Assembly (NCBI RefSeq): GCF_025979885.1
Contig: NZ_CP110139.1
Span: forward strand, 2,929,501 to 2,993,500
Length of the DNA stretch: 64,000 nt
Reading direction: 5' to 3'
From: Hymenobacter sp. YIM 151500-1
GTDB lineage: Bacteria; Bacteroidota; Bacteroidia; Cytophagales; Hymenobacteraceae
Below the pieces are notes generated by a model. It was not told the DNA's origin. It saw only the letters and a list, made by a program, of their open reading frames with translations, and ran no database searches. The translations under genes and the position numbers were made by a program. Every line of letters starts with the position of its first letter. Position 1 is the stretch's first letter. Positions 16,845 to 24,706 of the stretch are shown here, one piece after another.

Positions 16845-16939
16845 CCCTAAGCGTGGCCCTGCCCGCGCCGCCTGCTCAATCACGGCAGCCGCGCATTGCA
16901 CAACTGCGGAAGCGCAGGCGTCAACCGGCACTGTTAAGT
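16839..16939 (+). repeat. Candidate attC recombination site
   Basis: ACTTAAC (16839-16845) fits RYYYAAC and is the exact reverse complement of GTTAAGT (16933-16939), which fits GTTRRRY. They are 101 bp apart, directly behind the DinB-like gene. These are the two outer boxes expected of an integron attC site. Inner-box pairing is weak and no integrase gene is in the window, so the call is provisional. Confidence 0.4.
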
Positions 16940-17050
16940 GACGGCGGGAAGGGATTGGGATGATGGCGCTACAAGGAGGAGTGCCCGTAACTTCCGGGCT
17001 GCTTTGGGGACGAGTAATTTGAACTCTTTCAGAAATAAATAACAAACAGT

Positions 17051-17449
17051 ATGAAGCATTTTCTGACCATACTATTGGCTCTTCTTTCGCATGGTATTGT
17101 TTCTGCTCAGAATACTACCATAATGATTCGCATATCAGAAATAGAAATCGACCCAAATTATCTTGAAGAATACAAAGCAATTCTACAAAAAGAGTCTCAA
17201 GCATCTGTGAGATTAGAACCAGGTGTTATTTCTATTTACCCGATGTACCAAAAGGACAATCCAACGCAGGTGAGAATCCTGGAAATATACGCTACCAGGG
17301 AAGCGTATGAATCTCATTTGAAGACACCGCATTTTTTAACGTATAAAACTACAACCCTTAAAATGGTCAAGTCATTGAAGCTTATTGATATGGAAGCAAT
17401 AGACCCCGGAAATATGCCTACGATATTTCGCAAGCTACAAGATAAATAA
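17051..17449 (+). CDS. Exported antibiotic-biosynthesis-monooxygenase-fold protein
   Basis: A 132-residue protein with a signal peptide (MKHFLTILLALLSHGIVSAQ) followed by a single ABM-type ferredoxin-like domain: IRISEIEIDPNYLEEYKAIL, then RLEPGVISIYPMY and ILEIYATREAYESHLKTPHF. The REAYESHLKTPHF motif is typical of small quinol-monooxygenase-like proteins (YgiN type). Most homologues are cytosolic, so an exported form is somewhat unusual. The gene is AT-rich like its neighbour and belongs to the same accessory patch; it may be a separate cassette. Confidence 0.82.
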   Translation: MKHFLTILLALLSHGIVSAQNTTIMIRISEIEIDPNYLEEYKAILQKESQASVRLEPGVISIYPMYQKDNPTQVRILEIYATREAYESHLKTPHFLTYKTTTLKMVKSLKLIDMEAIDPGNMPTIFRKLQDK

Positions 17450-17524
17450 AGCAAGTCCTGCTCTCGCCCGGCTTTACTGAGCAGGGCGTATGTTTGAGGG
17501 ACTACGTCCCAAATCCGCCCGCGC

Positions 17525-18430
17525 CTACCGGAACGCCCGTTTCCAGCGTTTCGCGTTTAGGGGCAGCTCTTGGGTGCGGATGTAGTAGAGGTTTTCGGCA
17601 GCAATACCGCCGGCCTGGCGCACCTGGCGCGAGAAGTACAGCGTCTTGCCATCGGCCGAAACAAAGGGGCAAAACTCGCCGGCGGCGGTGTTGACGGCCC
17701 TGCCCAGGTTTTGCGGTGCGCTCCACTGGCCTTTCTCCCGGTAGCTGATATAGAGGTCGGAGTCGCCGGCCCCGCCGGGCCGGTCGGAGAAGAACAGCAG
17801 GATACTCCCGTCGGGTGAGATGTAGGGGTTAGATTCGGAGGCAGCCGTGTTGAGGCCGGCCAGATTTTCGGGAGCGGCGTAGCCGGTTTTCTGCCAGCGG
17901 GCCACGTACAGGTCGTTGCGGCCGCGGCCGTCTTTGCGGTTGGCGGTGAAGTACAGGGTGCCTTCCCGGCTAGGCGAGGCATAGAACTCGCTGACCGAAT
18001 CAGTCGAAACCGGCGCCCCCACGCGCTGCGGCGCCGACCAGCTGCCAGCCGCGTCGCGGTCCAGTACCCATACATCGAAATCCTTTTTGGCGACGTCACC
18101 TTGTACGGGGCGGTCGGAGTTGAAAAACAGCCGCCGTCCATCGGGCGACAAGATGGGGTCAATGTCCCGATAACGGCCCGAAAACGATGCCACCACCGGC
18201 GTTTGCCACCGCCCGGCCACGCGGCGGGCCGTCATGATGCGCAGCTGCTCCCGCCCCTTGCTGGAGCTGACGGAATACGCTTCATCACCAGCCGCGTTGA
18301 GCGTCAGGCCAAACACACCGCCGTTAGAAAGCGTGTCGGGCGCCAGCATTCGGGCTTGAGCCCAGAGCAGGTGCGGCAGCACAGCAGCCAAGCCGCTGAG
18401 CCACCCAATTCTAGAGAATTGTAGACGCAT
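17525..18430 (-). CDS. Exported PD40/TolB-like beta-propeller protein
   Basis: A 301-residue protein with a signal peptide (RIGWLSGLAAVLPHLLWAQA). It consists of repeated propeller blades with the PD40 signature: DPILSPDGRRLFFNSDRP, SEFYASPSREGTLYFTANR, ESNPYISPDGSILLFFSDRP and EFCPFVSADGKTLYFSRQ. Such WD40-like PD40 repeats occur in periplasmic scaffold proteins and in OmpA-linked proteins of Bacteroidota, but here there is no OmpA domain. Function unknown. It is convergent with the ABM gene; between them lies a CCTGCTC...GAGCAGG hairpin without a clear T-run. Confidence 0.85.
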   Translation of the reverse strand: MRLQFSRIGWLSGLAAVLPHLLWAQARMLAPDTLSNGGVFGLTLNAAGDEAYSVSSSKGREQLRIMTARRVAGRWQTPVVASFSGRYRDIDPILSPDGRRLFFNSDRPVQGDVAKKDFDVWVLDRDAAGSWSAPQRVGAPVSTDSVSEFYASPSREGTLYFTANRKDGRGRNDLYVARWQKTGYAAPENLAGLNTAASESNPYISPDGSILLFFSDRPGGAGDSDLYISYREKGQWSAPQNLGRAVNTAAGEFCPFVSADGKTLYFSRQVRQAGGIAAENLYYIRTQELPLNAKRWKRAFR

Positions 18431-18742
18431 ACCAGGAAGTTGTTGCGTTTGGAACCGGTAAATGACCGCTGCGGAGTGGGGGAGTTGCTTTACTCTGTAT
18501 ATAGAAGCTGTTCAGGAAGTCAGTAGACCGTCATGCTGAGCGCAGCGGAGCGCAGTCGAAGCATCTCTACCGCTAGCTAACTCTTAACGCTTGCTCAAGG
18601 AAGCGGGAGAGATGCTTCGACTACGGCTGCGCCTGCGCTCAGCATGACGGTCTACTGACCTTTTACACAGCTTCATCAACCCAGCTGCGCACTGAGGCTT
18701 ATCTTTCACCGACCTATCTGCTTTGCCCAGGCCTCCTACCTC
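18431..18742. other. Gap between divergent genes, mostly repeat
   Basis: This 312-base gap separates the divergent propeller and YdeI-like genes. Almost half is the palindromic element at 18519-18659. No open frame worth calling and no clear promoter were recognised in the remainder. Confidence 0.6.
18519..18659. repeat. GTCATGCTGAGC palindrome, complete copy
   Basis: Arms of about 50 bases (18519-18568 and 18607-18659) pair almost perfectly: the outer GTCAGTAGACCGTCATGCTG and its complement match completely, and the inner part ends at GAAGCATCTCT. The inner arms are the same family as 5885-5992 and 39490-39602. Confidence 0.9.
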
Positions 18743-19234
18743 ATGCCCACCGAATTCCTTAACACCACCGTTACGCTGGAGAAATTTCCGGGTAAGGGCG
18801 GCTGGACTTACGCTCCGCTGACTGGCTTCGACCGGGTTTCCCAAACTCATTTTGGGATGCAGAAGGTCAGCGGCTGGCTGGATGAGGTGGAGCTGCCCAC
18901 TGCTACGCTCATGCCCATGGGCCAGGGCCGCTTGTTTCTGCCCATAAATGCTGCCTTGCGCAAGCAGCTAGGCAAGCAGGCCGGCGACGCTGTGCACCTG
19001 CGCCTGTTTGCGGCCGACGACGCGGCGGCTGCGGCCGTTTCGCTGCTTGATTTTGAAGAGTGCCTGGCCGACACTCCCGCCGCCCTCCGCACTTTCCGGG
19101 CCCTGGCGCCAGCGCAGCAGCAGAGCTGGGTGGCGTGGGTGGCTGCCGCTGCCGATGAGCAGCAGGTCCTACGTGTCGAAAAAGCCTGTGTTCTGCTGGC
19201 TCAGGGTGCCACCGAGCGGCCGCCGCGCGGCTAA
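18743..19234 (+). CDS. DUF1905 / YdeI-OmpD-associated-like protein
   Basis: A 163-residue cytosolic protein. The N-terminal half has the DUF1905 pattern (LEKFPGKGGWTYAPL, then WLDEVELPTATLMPMGQGRL FLPI broken by a short spacer, and KQLGKQAGDAVHLRLFAADD). The C-terminal half (LADTPAALRTFRALAPAQQQ, SWVAWVAAAADEQQ) matches the YdeI/OmdA-type helical segment seen in bacteriocin-protection proteins. Function is not established for most members. It stands alone, with a palindrome upstream and a 262-base gap downstream. Confidence 0.75.
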   Translation: MPTEFLNTTVTLEKFPGKGGWTYAPLTGFDRVSQTHFGMQKVSGWLDEVELPTATLMPMGQGRLFLPINAALRKQLGKQAGDAVHLRLFAADDAAAAAVSLLDFEECLADTPAALRTFRALAPAQQQSWVAWVAAAADEQQVLRVEKACVLLAQGATERPPRG

Positions 19235-19453
19235 ACATCTGGTTCTGCTCGTTGTGGTACTCTACCAAGCGATGAACATGCGGGCAGTAAATATTTCACA
19301 GAAACTATCTTCGTAGCTTCCTGTTGTTTAGCTGGCTGCTAGGCAACGCCGCGTCTTTTTGTTATCTTATATCTCGGCAGGATGGCGCACTCTTTGCGGT
19401 AGGGAGCAACTCATTTCACTACTGTCCGTCAAATTTGTTATTTTCCGCACCCC

Positions 19454-19482
19454 TTTGCCACAGAGGCGGTAAAATACCATTG
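19454..19482 (+). promoter_or_regulatory. Possible promoter of the hydrolase gene
   Basis: TTTG (19454-19457) and TACCATTG (19475-19482), 17 bases apart, resemble the Bacteroidota -33/-7 elements (TTTG, TANNTTTG) with one mismatch in the second. The ATG follows 14 bases later, which would give a very short leader. Confidence 0.35.
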
Positions 19483-19496
19483 TTGGCTTTCATTTT

Positions 19497-20984
19497 ATGA
19501 AGAAAACTCTACTTGTGTTGTGGTGGATTGTGCTGTTGGCGGTGACATCGTTCCATAGCTGGGCCACCCCTCGCCGGGCCGACGACCCACCTGCTGCCCT
19601 GAACGGGCAGTGGAAAGGCCCGCTTAAGGTGCCCGGTGGCGAACTGACGCTTATCATTACCCTGGTGCCTTTGTCCAACGGCTCGTACTACGCCGCGCTG
19701 GATGCTCCGCAGCAGCGCATCAGCCGCATGCCAGCCGAAGTAGAAGTGAAAGGAAACGATATTACCCTGCGCATTGAGCAGGCTGGCAGCCGGTTTGTGG
19801 GCAAGGTAAAGGACGGCGGCGCCACGTTTGACGGCACCTGGACCCAGCCGGGCATGTCGGTGCCGCTGACCCTGCGCCGGGCGTCGGCTCCGGCCATGGC
19901 CAACGGTAAAGTGCGCCTCACGCCGCCTTACCGCGAGGAAGAGGTGGTATTCACGAATGCCGCCGCTAAAATCCGGCTGGCGGGCACGCTTACCATTCCG
20001 GCCGGGCCCGGCCCCTTCCCCGCCGTGGCCCTGCTCTCCGACTCTGGCCCCCAGGACCGGGACGCCGAGCAGCAGGACTACCGCATGTTTGGCATGCTGG
20101 CCGACCACCTCACCCGCCGCGGCATTGCCGTGCTACGCTTCGACGACCGGGGCGTGGGCAAGTCGCAGGGCAACTATCTGACGGCTACCACCGCCGACCT
20201 GGTGGCCGACGCCCAGGCGGCCATGTCCTTTCTGCGGGCCCGCAACCTGGTAGACCCCCAGCAAATTGGCTTGATTGGGCACGGCGAAGGCGCCAACGTG
20301 GCCCTGCTGGCTGCCGCCGACCACGCTCCCGCCAAGCCGGCCTTTGTGGTGTCGTTGGCGGGCTATGGGCTGCCGGGCCGCGAAGTGCTGGTGCGCCAGC
20401 AGGTGGAGATTATGCGTCTGATTGGGGCCAATCCGGCCCAGGTAAAAGCCGCCCTCGACTTGCACGACCGGATGATTAACATCATCCGCCAAACCCCGAA
20501 CGATGCCCAGGCCCGCGGCAAGGTGGCCGCCGCCCTGCGCCTCAATAACACCGACATCGACCCGCAGATGGCCCGCGCCCGCGCCGCCCAGCTTACCTCG
20601 CCCTGGTCGCGCTACTTCCTCGATTTCGACCCGGTCCGCAAGCTCTCCAACGTGAAGTGCCCCGTGCTGCTGCTCAGCGGTACCGCCGACCTGCAAGTGG
20701 ACCCCGCCCAGCACATGGCCCCGCTGAAGCGAGGCCTGAAGCACAGCAACGTCACCGCCGACCGGCTAAGCGGCATCAACCACTGGTTTCAGCCCGACCC
20801 GCAAGACTGGCCTCTGGTGAACGGTGTGCAGCAGCCTACTTTCGCCCCCAAAGCTCTGGATGTAGTACGCGAATGGGTATTTGAGAATACCACCCGACCC
20901 CAGCCGCTGCCCATCACCGAGAAACGGCCGAAACCGGTGAAAGGCGCCCGTAAATCAACGAAAACGGCCCAGGCCAGCCGCTAA
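19497..20984 (+). CDS. Exported alpha/beta-hydrolase
   Basis: A 495-residue protein with a signal peptide (LLVLWWIVLLAVTSFHSWAT). Residues about 30-135 are a beta-rich domain (GQWKGPLKVPGGELTLIITL). The alpha/beta-hydrolase domain follows from about residue 155: an oxyanion region SDSGPQDRD, RFDDRGVGKSQG, nucleophile elbow GLIGHGEGAN, an acid in LLSGTADLQVDP and His in GINHWFQ. The nucleophile position in GHGEG is Gly-His-Gly-Glu-Gly, so the usual Ser is replaced by Glu; this occurs in a subset annotated as S9-like or dienelactone-type hydrolases. Substrate unknown. A strong terminator follows. Confidence 0.85.
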   Translation: MKKTLLVLWWIVLLAVTSFHSWATPRRADDPPAALNGQWKGPLKVPGGELTLIITLVPLSNGSYYAALDAPQQRISRMPAEVEVKGNDITLRIEQAGSRFVGKVKDGGATFDGTWTQPGMSVPLTLRRASAPAMANGKVRLTPPYREEEVVFTNAAAKIRLAGTLTIPAGPGPFPAVALLSDSGPQDRDAEQQDYRMFGMLADHLTRRGIAVLRFDDRGVGKSQGNYLTATTADLVADAQAAMSFLRARNLVDPQQIGLIGHGEGANVALLAAADHAPAKPAFVVSLAGYGLPGREVLVRQQVEIMRLIGANPAQVKAALDLHDRMINIIRQTPNDAQARGKVAAALRLNNTDIDPQMARARAAQLTSPWSRYFLDFDPVRKLSNVKCPVLLLSGTADLQVDPAQHMAPLKRGLKHSNVTADRLSGINHWFQPDPQDWPLVNGVQQPTFAPKALDVVREWVFENTTRPQPLPITEKRPKPVKGARKSTKTAQASR

Positions 20985-21003
20985 AGCAACTTGTTACCAG
21001 CCT

Positions 21004-21037
21004 CACCCCGGAGCCTTGCTTCGGGGTGTTTCTTTTT
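21004..21037 (+). terminator. Terminator of the hydrolase gene
   Basis: CACCCCG (21004-21010) pairs with CGGGGTG (21022-21028), followed by TTTCTTTTT. Confidence 0.8.
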
Positions 21038-21073
21038 ATGACTGTTTGCTAGCAGGGTAAACTGCTACCATTC

Positions 21074-21111
21074 TGTTGATAACCATAAGGTTATCAACAG
21101 AGTTATCCACA
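21074..21111. promoter_or_regulatory. Cluster of three DnaA-box-like 9-mers
   Basis: TTATCCACA (21103-21111) is a perfect match to the DnaA box consensus TTATNCACA. TTATCAACA (21091-21099) and its reverse complement TGTTGATAA (21074-21082) each differ by one base. The last two form an 11-bp perfect inverted repeat around ATAA. It lies in the gap between two convergent genes. Confidence 0.45.
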
Positions 21112-21168
21112 ATTAGCCTTCTTGTTGGCCTTTCTGAACTCGGTGCAATAGGTTTCAGCAGTTTCCTG

Positions 21169-22458
21169 CTACGCCTTCTGAGACGTGGGCGTGAGGTCCA
21201 AGCGGCGCAGCTGGTTGGCGCGCAGGGCGGTTACGGCCACCACCACTAGCGTTATCATCCCCCCAAACACTACCGAGGGTACTACGCCCATGAGCTTGGC
21301 CGCTGCTCCCGACTCAAACGAGCCGATTTCGTTGGACGAGCCGATAAAGATGTTGTTCACGGCCGACACCCGGCCCTTCATGTGCTCCGGCGTGAAGGTG
21401 TGCAGCAGCGTAGAGCGCACAATCACCGATACCGAGTCGAACACGCCAGTCAGGAACAGCAGAAACAACGACAACGCGAAGCTGGTAGACAAGGCAAACC
21501 CAATGGTAGCCAGCCCGAAGCCCGCCACGGCCCACAGCAGCTTGCGGCCCGCGTAGCGCCGCAGCGGAAAGTAGGTGAGCAGCACCGCCATCAGTACCGA
21601 GCCCACGGCCGGCGCGGCCCGCAGGTAGCCCAGCCCATCGGCGCCAGCATGCAGGATTTTGTCGGCGAAGATGGGCAGTAGGGCCACGGCCCCGCCAAAC
21701 AGCACCGCAAACAGGTCCAGCGACAAGGCCGCCAGCACAATCTGATTCTGAAAAATGAACTGCACGCCCGTCAGCAGGCTTTCTTTCAGGCTGGGCTTTT
21801 CACCCTCCACTACTGGCAGCGGGCGACCGGCAATGCTGGCAAACAGCAGCAACGACAGGGCCATGAGGGCCACGTCCACGCCATAGGCCACGTCGATTCC
21901 CAGGTGAGCGTACAGCAGCCCGCCCACGGCCGGGCCCAGCACCGCCGAGGCCTGCCAGGTGGTGCTGTTCCAGGTAATGGCGTTGGCCAGCCGCTCCCGG
22001 TCGGGCAGCAGCTGGGGCATAAAGGAAAACAGCGCCGGCCCCAGGAAGCCCCGCGCCACCCCGCTCACGAAAATCACGGCGTACAGGGGCAGCGTGTATA
22101 GCTGGTCTTTGGCCAGCAGCCAGCTGCCCACCGGCTGGGTGAGCAACCATAGGGCCACGGAGCACAGGAGCAGCAGGGTCACGGCCGCCACGATAATGTT
22201 CTTGCGCCGCACCGAGTCGGCCACGTGCCCGGCGTAGAGCGACACCACAATGCTGGGAATGGCTTCGGCCAGCCCAATCAGGCCCAGGGCCAGCGGGTCG
22301 TTAGTGAGCTTGAACATCTGCCAGCTCACCACCACGCCCTGAATCTGGGTGGCTACTACCAGGCACACCCGGGCGCTGATGAGGCGCCGGAAATCAGGCA
22401 CGCGCAGGGCGGCGTACGGGTCGTGGCGAGAGGCGTCGGGAGCAGCAGCGGAGGACAT
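21169..22458 (-). CDS. MFS transporter (enterobactin-exporter-like, MFS_3)
   Basis: A 429-residue major-facilitator protein with about twelve hydrophobic segments. The N-terminal DFRRLISARVCLVVATQIQG VV opening, broken here for length, and the loop motif GHVADSVRRKNII after the second helix are those of the EntS/MFS_3 group, which export siderophores, drugs or other metabolites. No siderophore genes are near. I chose the ATG at 22458 (MSSAAAPDASRHD) because the extra 17 codons of the open frame upstream translate a dispersed repeat (TAGGGGCGCGTCGCACG) rather than protein-like sequence. Confidence 0.88.
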   Translation of the reverse strand: MSSAAAPDASRHDPYAALRVPDFRRLISARVCLVVATQIQGVVVSWQMFKLTNDPLALGLIGLAEAIPSIVVSLYAGHVADSVRRKNIIVAAVTLLLLCSVALWLLTQPVGSWLLAKDQLYTLPLYAVIFVSGVARGFLGPALFSFMPQLLPDRERLANAITWNSTTWQASAVLGPAVGGLLYAHLGIDVAYGVDVALMALSLLLFASIAGRPLPVVEGEKPSLKESLLTGVQFIFQNQIVLAALSLDLFAVLFGGAVALLPIFADKILHAGADGLGYLRAAPAVGSVLMAVLLTYFPLRRYAGRKLLWAVAGFGLATIGFALSTSFALSLFLLFLTGVFDSVSVIVRSTLLHTFTPEHMKGRVSAVNNIFIGSSNEIGSFESGAAAKLMGVVPSVVFGGMITLVVVAVTALRANQLRRLDLTPTSQKA

Positions 22459-22465
22459 ACAGGTA

Positions 22466-22492
22466 GCGTAGGGGCGCGTCGCACGCGCCCGG
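22466..22492. repeat. Half copy of the TAGGGGCGCG repeat
   Basis: GCGTAGGGGCGCGTCGCACG followed by CGCCCGG matches one arm of the palindrome at 52234-52345. It sits just upstream of the MFS transporter start. No second arm is seen here. Confidence 0.75.
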
Positions 22493-22659
22493 TCGTGTGG
22501 AACAGCCAACCGCCCGCCCCGCGAATCTAGGAAAGGCGGAGCATGGTACGGTTTGGGGCGGCCGTCGTTGCAAAGGTAGCGCCGGGCGGCGCTGAGCCGT
22601 TACGCTTGAGTTGCCGTATACTCCCAGCACCTTTCGGCTCCCAACCCCGTGCTCATCCT

Positions 22660-23085
22660 ATGCCTACTGCTTCTTTCAATCAGGCTTCCGTAGTTGAGTT
22701 TCACTTCCGCGACGACGCCAGGGTGCTGCTGGGCCGGTGGCTGCGGCCGGTACACGGCCCCGAGCTGCGCCATAGCTACAAGGCCATGCTGGCGGCGGCC
22801 CGCCCCCACCAGGCCCGCTACTGGCTGCTCGACCTGCGCACCCGCGGCACGGCCAGCGAAGACGACACGCATTGGGTGCTCACCGAGTTTCTGCCCCGGT
22901 TGGCACCGCGCCTGGGCGAGCGGGTGTATGTGGCCTTCGTGCTACCACCGGCCCAGGTAGGTATGCTCGACCCGGAAAATGGCGCCGACATGGCCCTGCA
23001 CGCCGACTACCACGTCCGGCTGTTCCTCGACGAAGCACAGGCCCTGCGGTGGCTGGCCCTGCGCCAGCACCACAACAGCGTCTAG
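22660..23085 (+). CDS. Conserved-looking cytosolic protein, unknown function
   Basis: A 141-residue protein without signal peptide or membrane segment. It begins MPTASFNQASVVEFHFRDD and has alternating strand/helix character (ARYWLLDLRTRGTASEDDTH, RLGERVYVAFVLPPAQ, HADYHVRLFLDEAQALRWLA), compatible with a SpoIIAA/STAS-like fold seen in other Hymenobacter small proteins. That fold guess is inference. The ATG at 22660 is preferred over an upstream one at 22543 because the upstream 39 codons are not protein-like. Confidence 0.65.
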   Translation: MPTASFNQASVVEFHFRDDARVLLGRWLRPVHGPELRHSYKAMLAAARPHQARYWLLDLRTRGTASEDDTHWVLTEFLPRLAPRLGERVYVAFVLPPAQVGMLDPENGADMALHADYHVRLFLDEAQALRWLALRQHHNSV

Positions 23086-23192
23086 CTACTCTCATTGCCT
23101 TTTGGTTTGTTTATCCATGAATTCACGTTAGCCAGCTCACCGGCAAATTTCTCCTGATTCTTCACTTGATTTCTAACCTTGTCTACCCAGCC

Positions 23193-23777
23193 ATGCTGCT
23201 TCCTTCCCTGCTCTCCCCGCTACGTTGCTTTCTTGTTGGACTGATGCTGCTGGGCAGCACGGCCCTGTCTGCTCTGGCCCAGCAAACCACCCCGGCGCCC
23301 CGGCTGAAAGACGGCGTGTACCGCCGCAGCGGCAAGCTGCTTCGGTTACAGGGCGGACGGGTTACGCCCCTTACGCAGCCGCTTGCCTTGGGCAATGGCT
23401 TTACGGTTTATCCCAACGGTACATTGGTAGGCCCTAAGGGTGGTCGTCGGCAGTTGGCCAACGGGCAGGCCGTCAACCTCCAGGGTCACGTGGTAAGCTT
23501 CCGCGACGATATGCTGTCGGCGCAGGCCATTGAAGACCACGACCGCCGCACCACGGGCGCCCGGCCCACTACCCTTGTAGTGCCGGCCCGCGAGGTGGTG
23601 CCGGTTGACTTGGTGGCCCGCCTGCGCCACACCCAAGAACGCTTACACCACTTGCAGCAGCTGTCGGCCTTGCTGGCGGCCCGGGCCTCTGCCGCAGCCG
23701 CAGATCCTATCTCCGCCGACGTTGCCGCCCTCGACGGCCGCATTCAGGAATTAAGCCGGCAGCTCCAGGCTAAGTAG
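23193..23777 (+). CDS. Exported DUF6799-domain protein
   Basis: A 194-residue protein with a signal peptide (LLGSTALSALAQQ). Residues about 35-100 carry short hairpins of the DUF6799 type: DGVYRRSGKLLRLQGGRVTP, then LGNGFTVYPNGTLVGPKGGR and LANGQAVNLQGHVVSF. The C-terminal part (ARLRHTQERLHHLQQLSALL) is a coiled coil. DUF6799 proteins are frequent in Hymenobacter and of unknown function. ATG 23193 is chosen as it starts the signal peptide directly. Confidence 0.78.
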   Translation: MLLPSLLSPLRCFLVGLMLLGSTALSALAQQTTPAPRLKDGVYRRSGKLLRLQGGRVTPLTQPLALGNGFTVYPNGTLVGPKGGRRQLANGQAVNLQGHVVSFRDDMLSAQAIEDHDRRTTGARPTTLVVPAREVVPVDLVARLRHTQERLHHLQQLSALLAARASAAAADPISADVAALDGRIQELSRQLQAK

Positions 23778-23804
23778 CCCATTTTGAGAGAATTTTGCCT
23801 CGTT

Positions 23805-23840
23805 GCAGACCTTGCTTCGCGCAGGGTCTGCTTTTTCTTT
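23805..23840 (+). terminator. Terminator after the DUF6799 gene
   Basis: GCAGACCTTGC pairs with GCAGGGTCTGC (10 of 11) around a short loop, followed by TTTTTCTTT. Confidence 0.85.
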
Positions 23841-23946
23841 GGCGCAAAGGGTAACCGCCTGCTGTTTGCAAACGCTTGATTTACATTAAATACTATTCCC
23901 ATATTGTGCAGCTGAAAAAAAATATTTCTGGTACGGCTGTTGCGCG

Positions 23947-23977
23947 TTGTGTTTCGCGAATCAGTTGTCTACATTTG
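23947..23977 (+). promoter_or_regulatory. Promoter of the ECF sigma gene
   Basis: TTG (23947-23949), a 20-base spacer and TACATTTG (23970-23977) match the Bacteroidota -33/-7 promoter. Transcription would begin about 85 bases ahead of the sigma factor ATG. Confidence 0.5.
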
Positions 23978-24070
23978 GTTCCGACGAGTTCCCTTCTCAC
24001 GCTCAATTTCTCTTCACCGGCAACTGCACTCTATGGCCTAAAGCTCTACGTTCCCTAACCCGTAGCCTTT

Positions 24071-24706
24071 ATGGAAACCATGCAGCCGAGCGACTCCGCT
24101 CTGATTTCGCTCTACATTGCCGGCCAAGAAGATGCCTTTGCTCACTTGCTTGAGCGGCACAAAGCCCGCGTCTTTACCACCATCATGCTGATTGTGCGCG
24201 ACGAAGACGTGGCCGAAGACCTGCTGCAAGACACATTTATCAAGGCTATCCACACGATGAAAAGTGGACGCTACAACGAGGAAGGGAAATTCTCGTCGTG
24301 GATTTGCCGGATTGCGCACAATCTGGCCATTGACTGCTTCCGCCGCGAAAAACGCAGTCCTTTGTTGAACCTCGACACAACAAGTCACGCCTTCAACTCG
24401 TTGTCGTTGGCAGAAGAAGGTGCTGAAGCGGCGCTAACGCGGGAAGAAACCCACGCGCGGCTTCGGGAGCTGATTCAGGAGCTGCCCGCGGCGCAGAAAG
24501 AAGTCCTGATCATGCGTCACTACGGCGACATGAGCTTTCAGGAAATTGCCGATGCAACGGGGGTCAGCATTAATACGGCGCTGGGGCGGATGCGCTATGC
24601 GCTGATCAACCTGCGGAAAAAAATGGCCGCGCAACCCGTTTTCTATGATTCAAACTTTACCCCACGAGACGCTACTCCGGTACGTGTACAACGAATTGCC
24701 GGCTGA
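24071..24706 (+). CDS. ECF-type RNA polymerase sigma factor
   Basis: A 211-residue sigma-70 family factor of the extracytoplasmic-function type. Region 2 is visible in FAHLLERHKARVFTTIMLIV, DVAEDLLQDTFIKAI and FSSWICRIAHNLAIDCFRRE; region 4 in LPAAQKEVLIMRHYGDMSFQ, EIADATGVSINTALGRMRYA. The last 20 codons overlap the start of the next gene in another frame (62 bases), so the two are translationally linked. That small gene probably encodes its anti-sigma partner. The target regulon is unknown. Confidence 0.93.
   Translation: METMQPSDSALISLYIAGQEDAFAHLLERHKARVFTTIMLIVRDEDVAEDLLQDTFIKAIHTMKSGRYNEEGKFSSWICRIAHNLAIDCFRREKRSPLLNLDTTSHAFNSLSLAEEGAEAALTREETHARLRELIQELPAAQKEVLIMRHYGDMSFQEIADATGVSINTALGRMRYALINLRKKMAAQPVFYDSNFTPRDATPVRVQRIAG

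Noticed and set aside
12892..17449. A complete integron
   Set aside because: No integrase, no attI and only one good attC-like pair; reported only as candidate sites.
17457..17488. Terminator between the ABM and propeller genes
   Set aside because: A 7-bp CCTGCTC/GAGCAGG stem is present but the loop is long and no T-run follows on either strand.
21074..21111. Chromosomal origin of replication
   Set aside because: Only three boxes, no evident AT-rich unwinding region and no dnaA, dnaN or typical origin neighbours.
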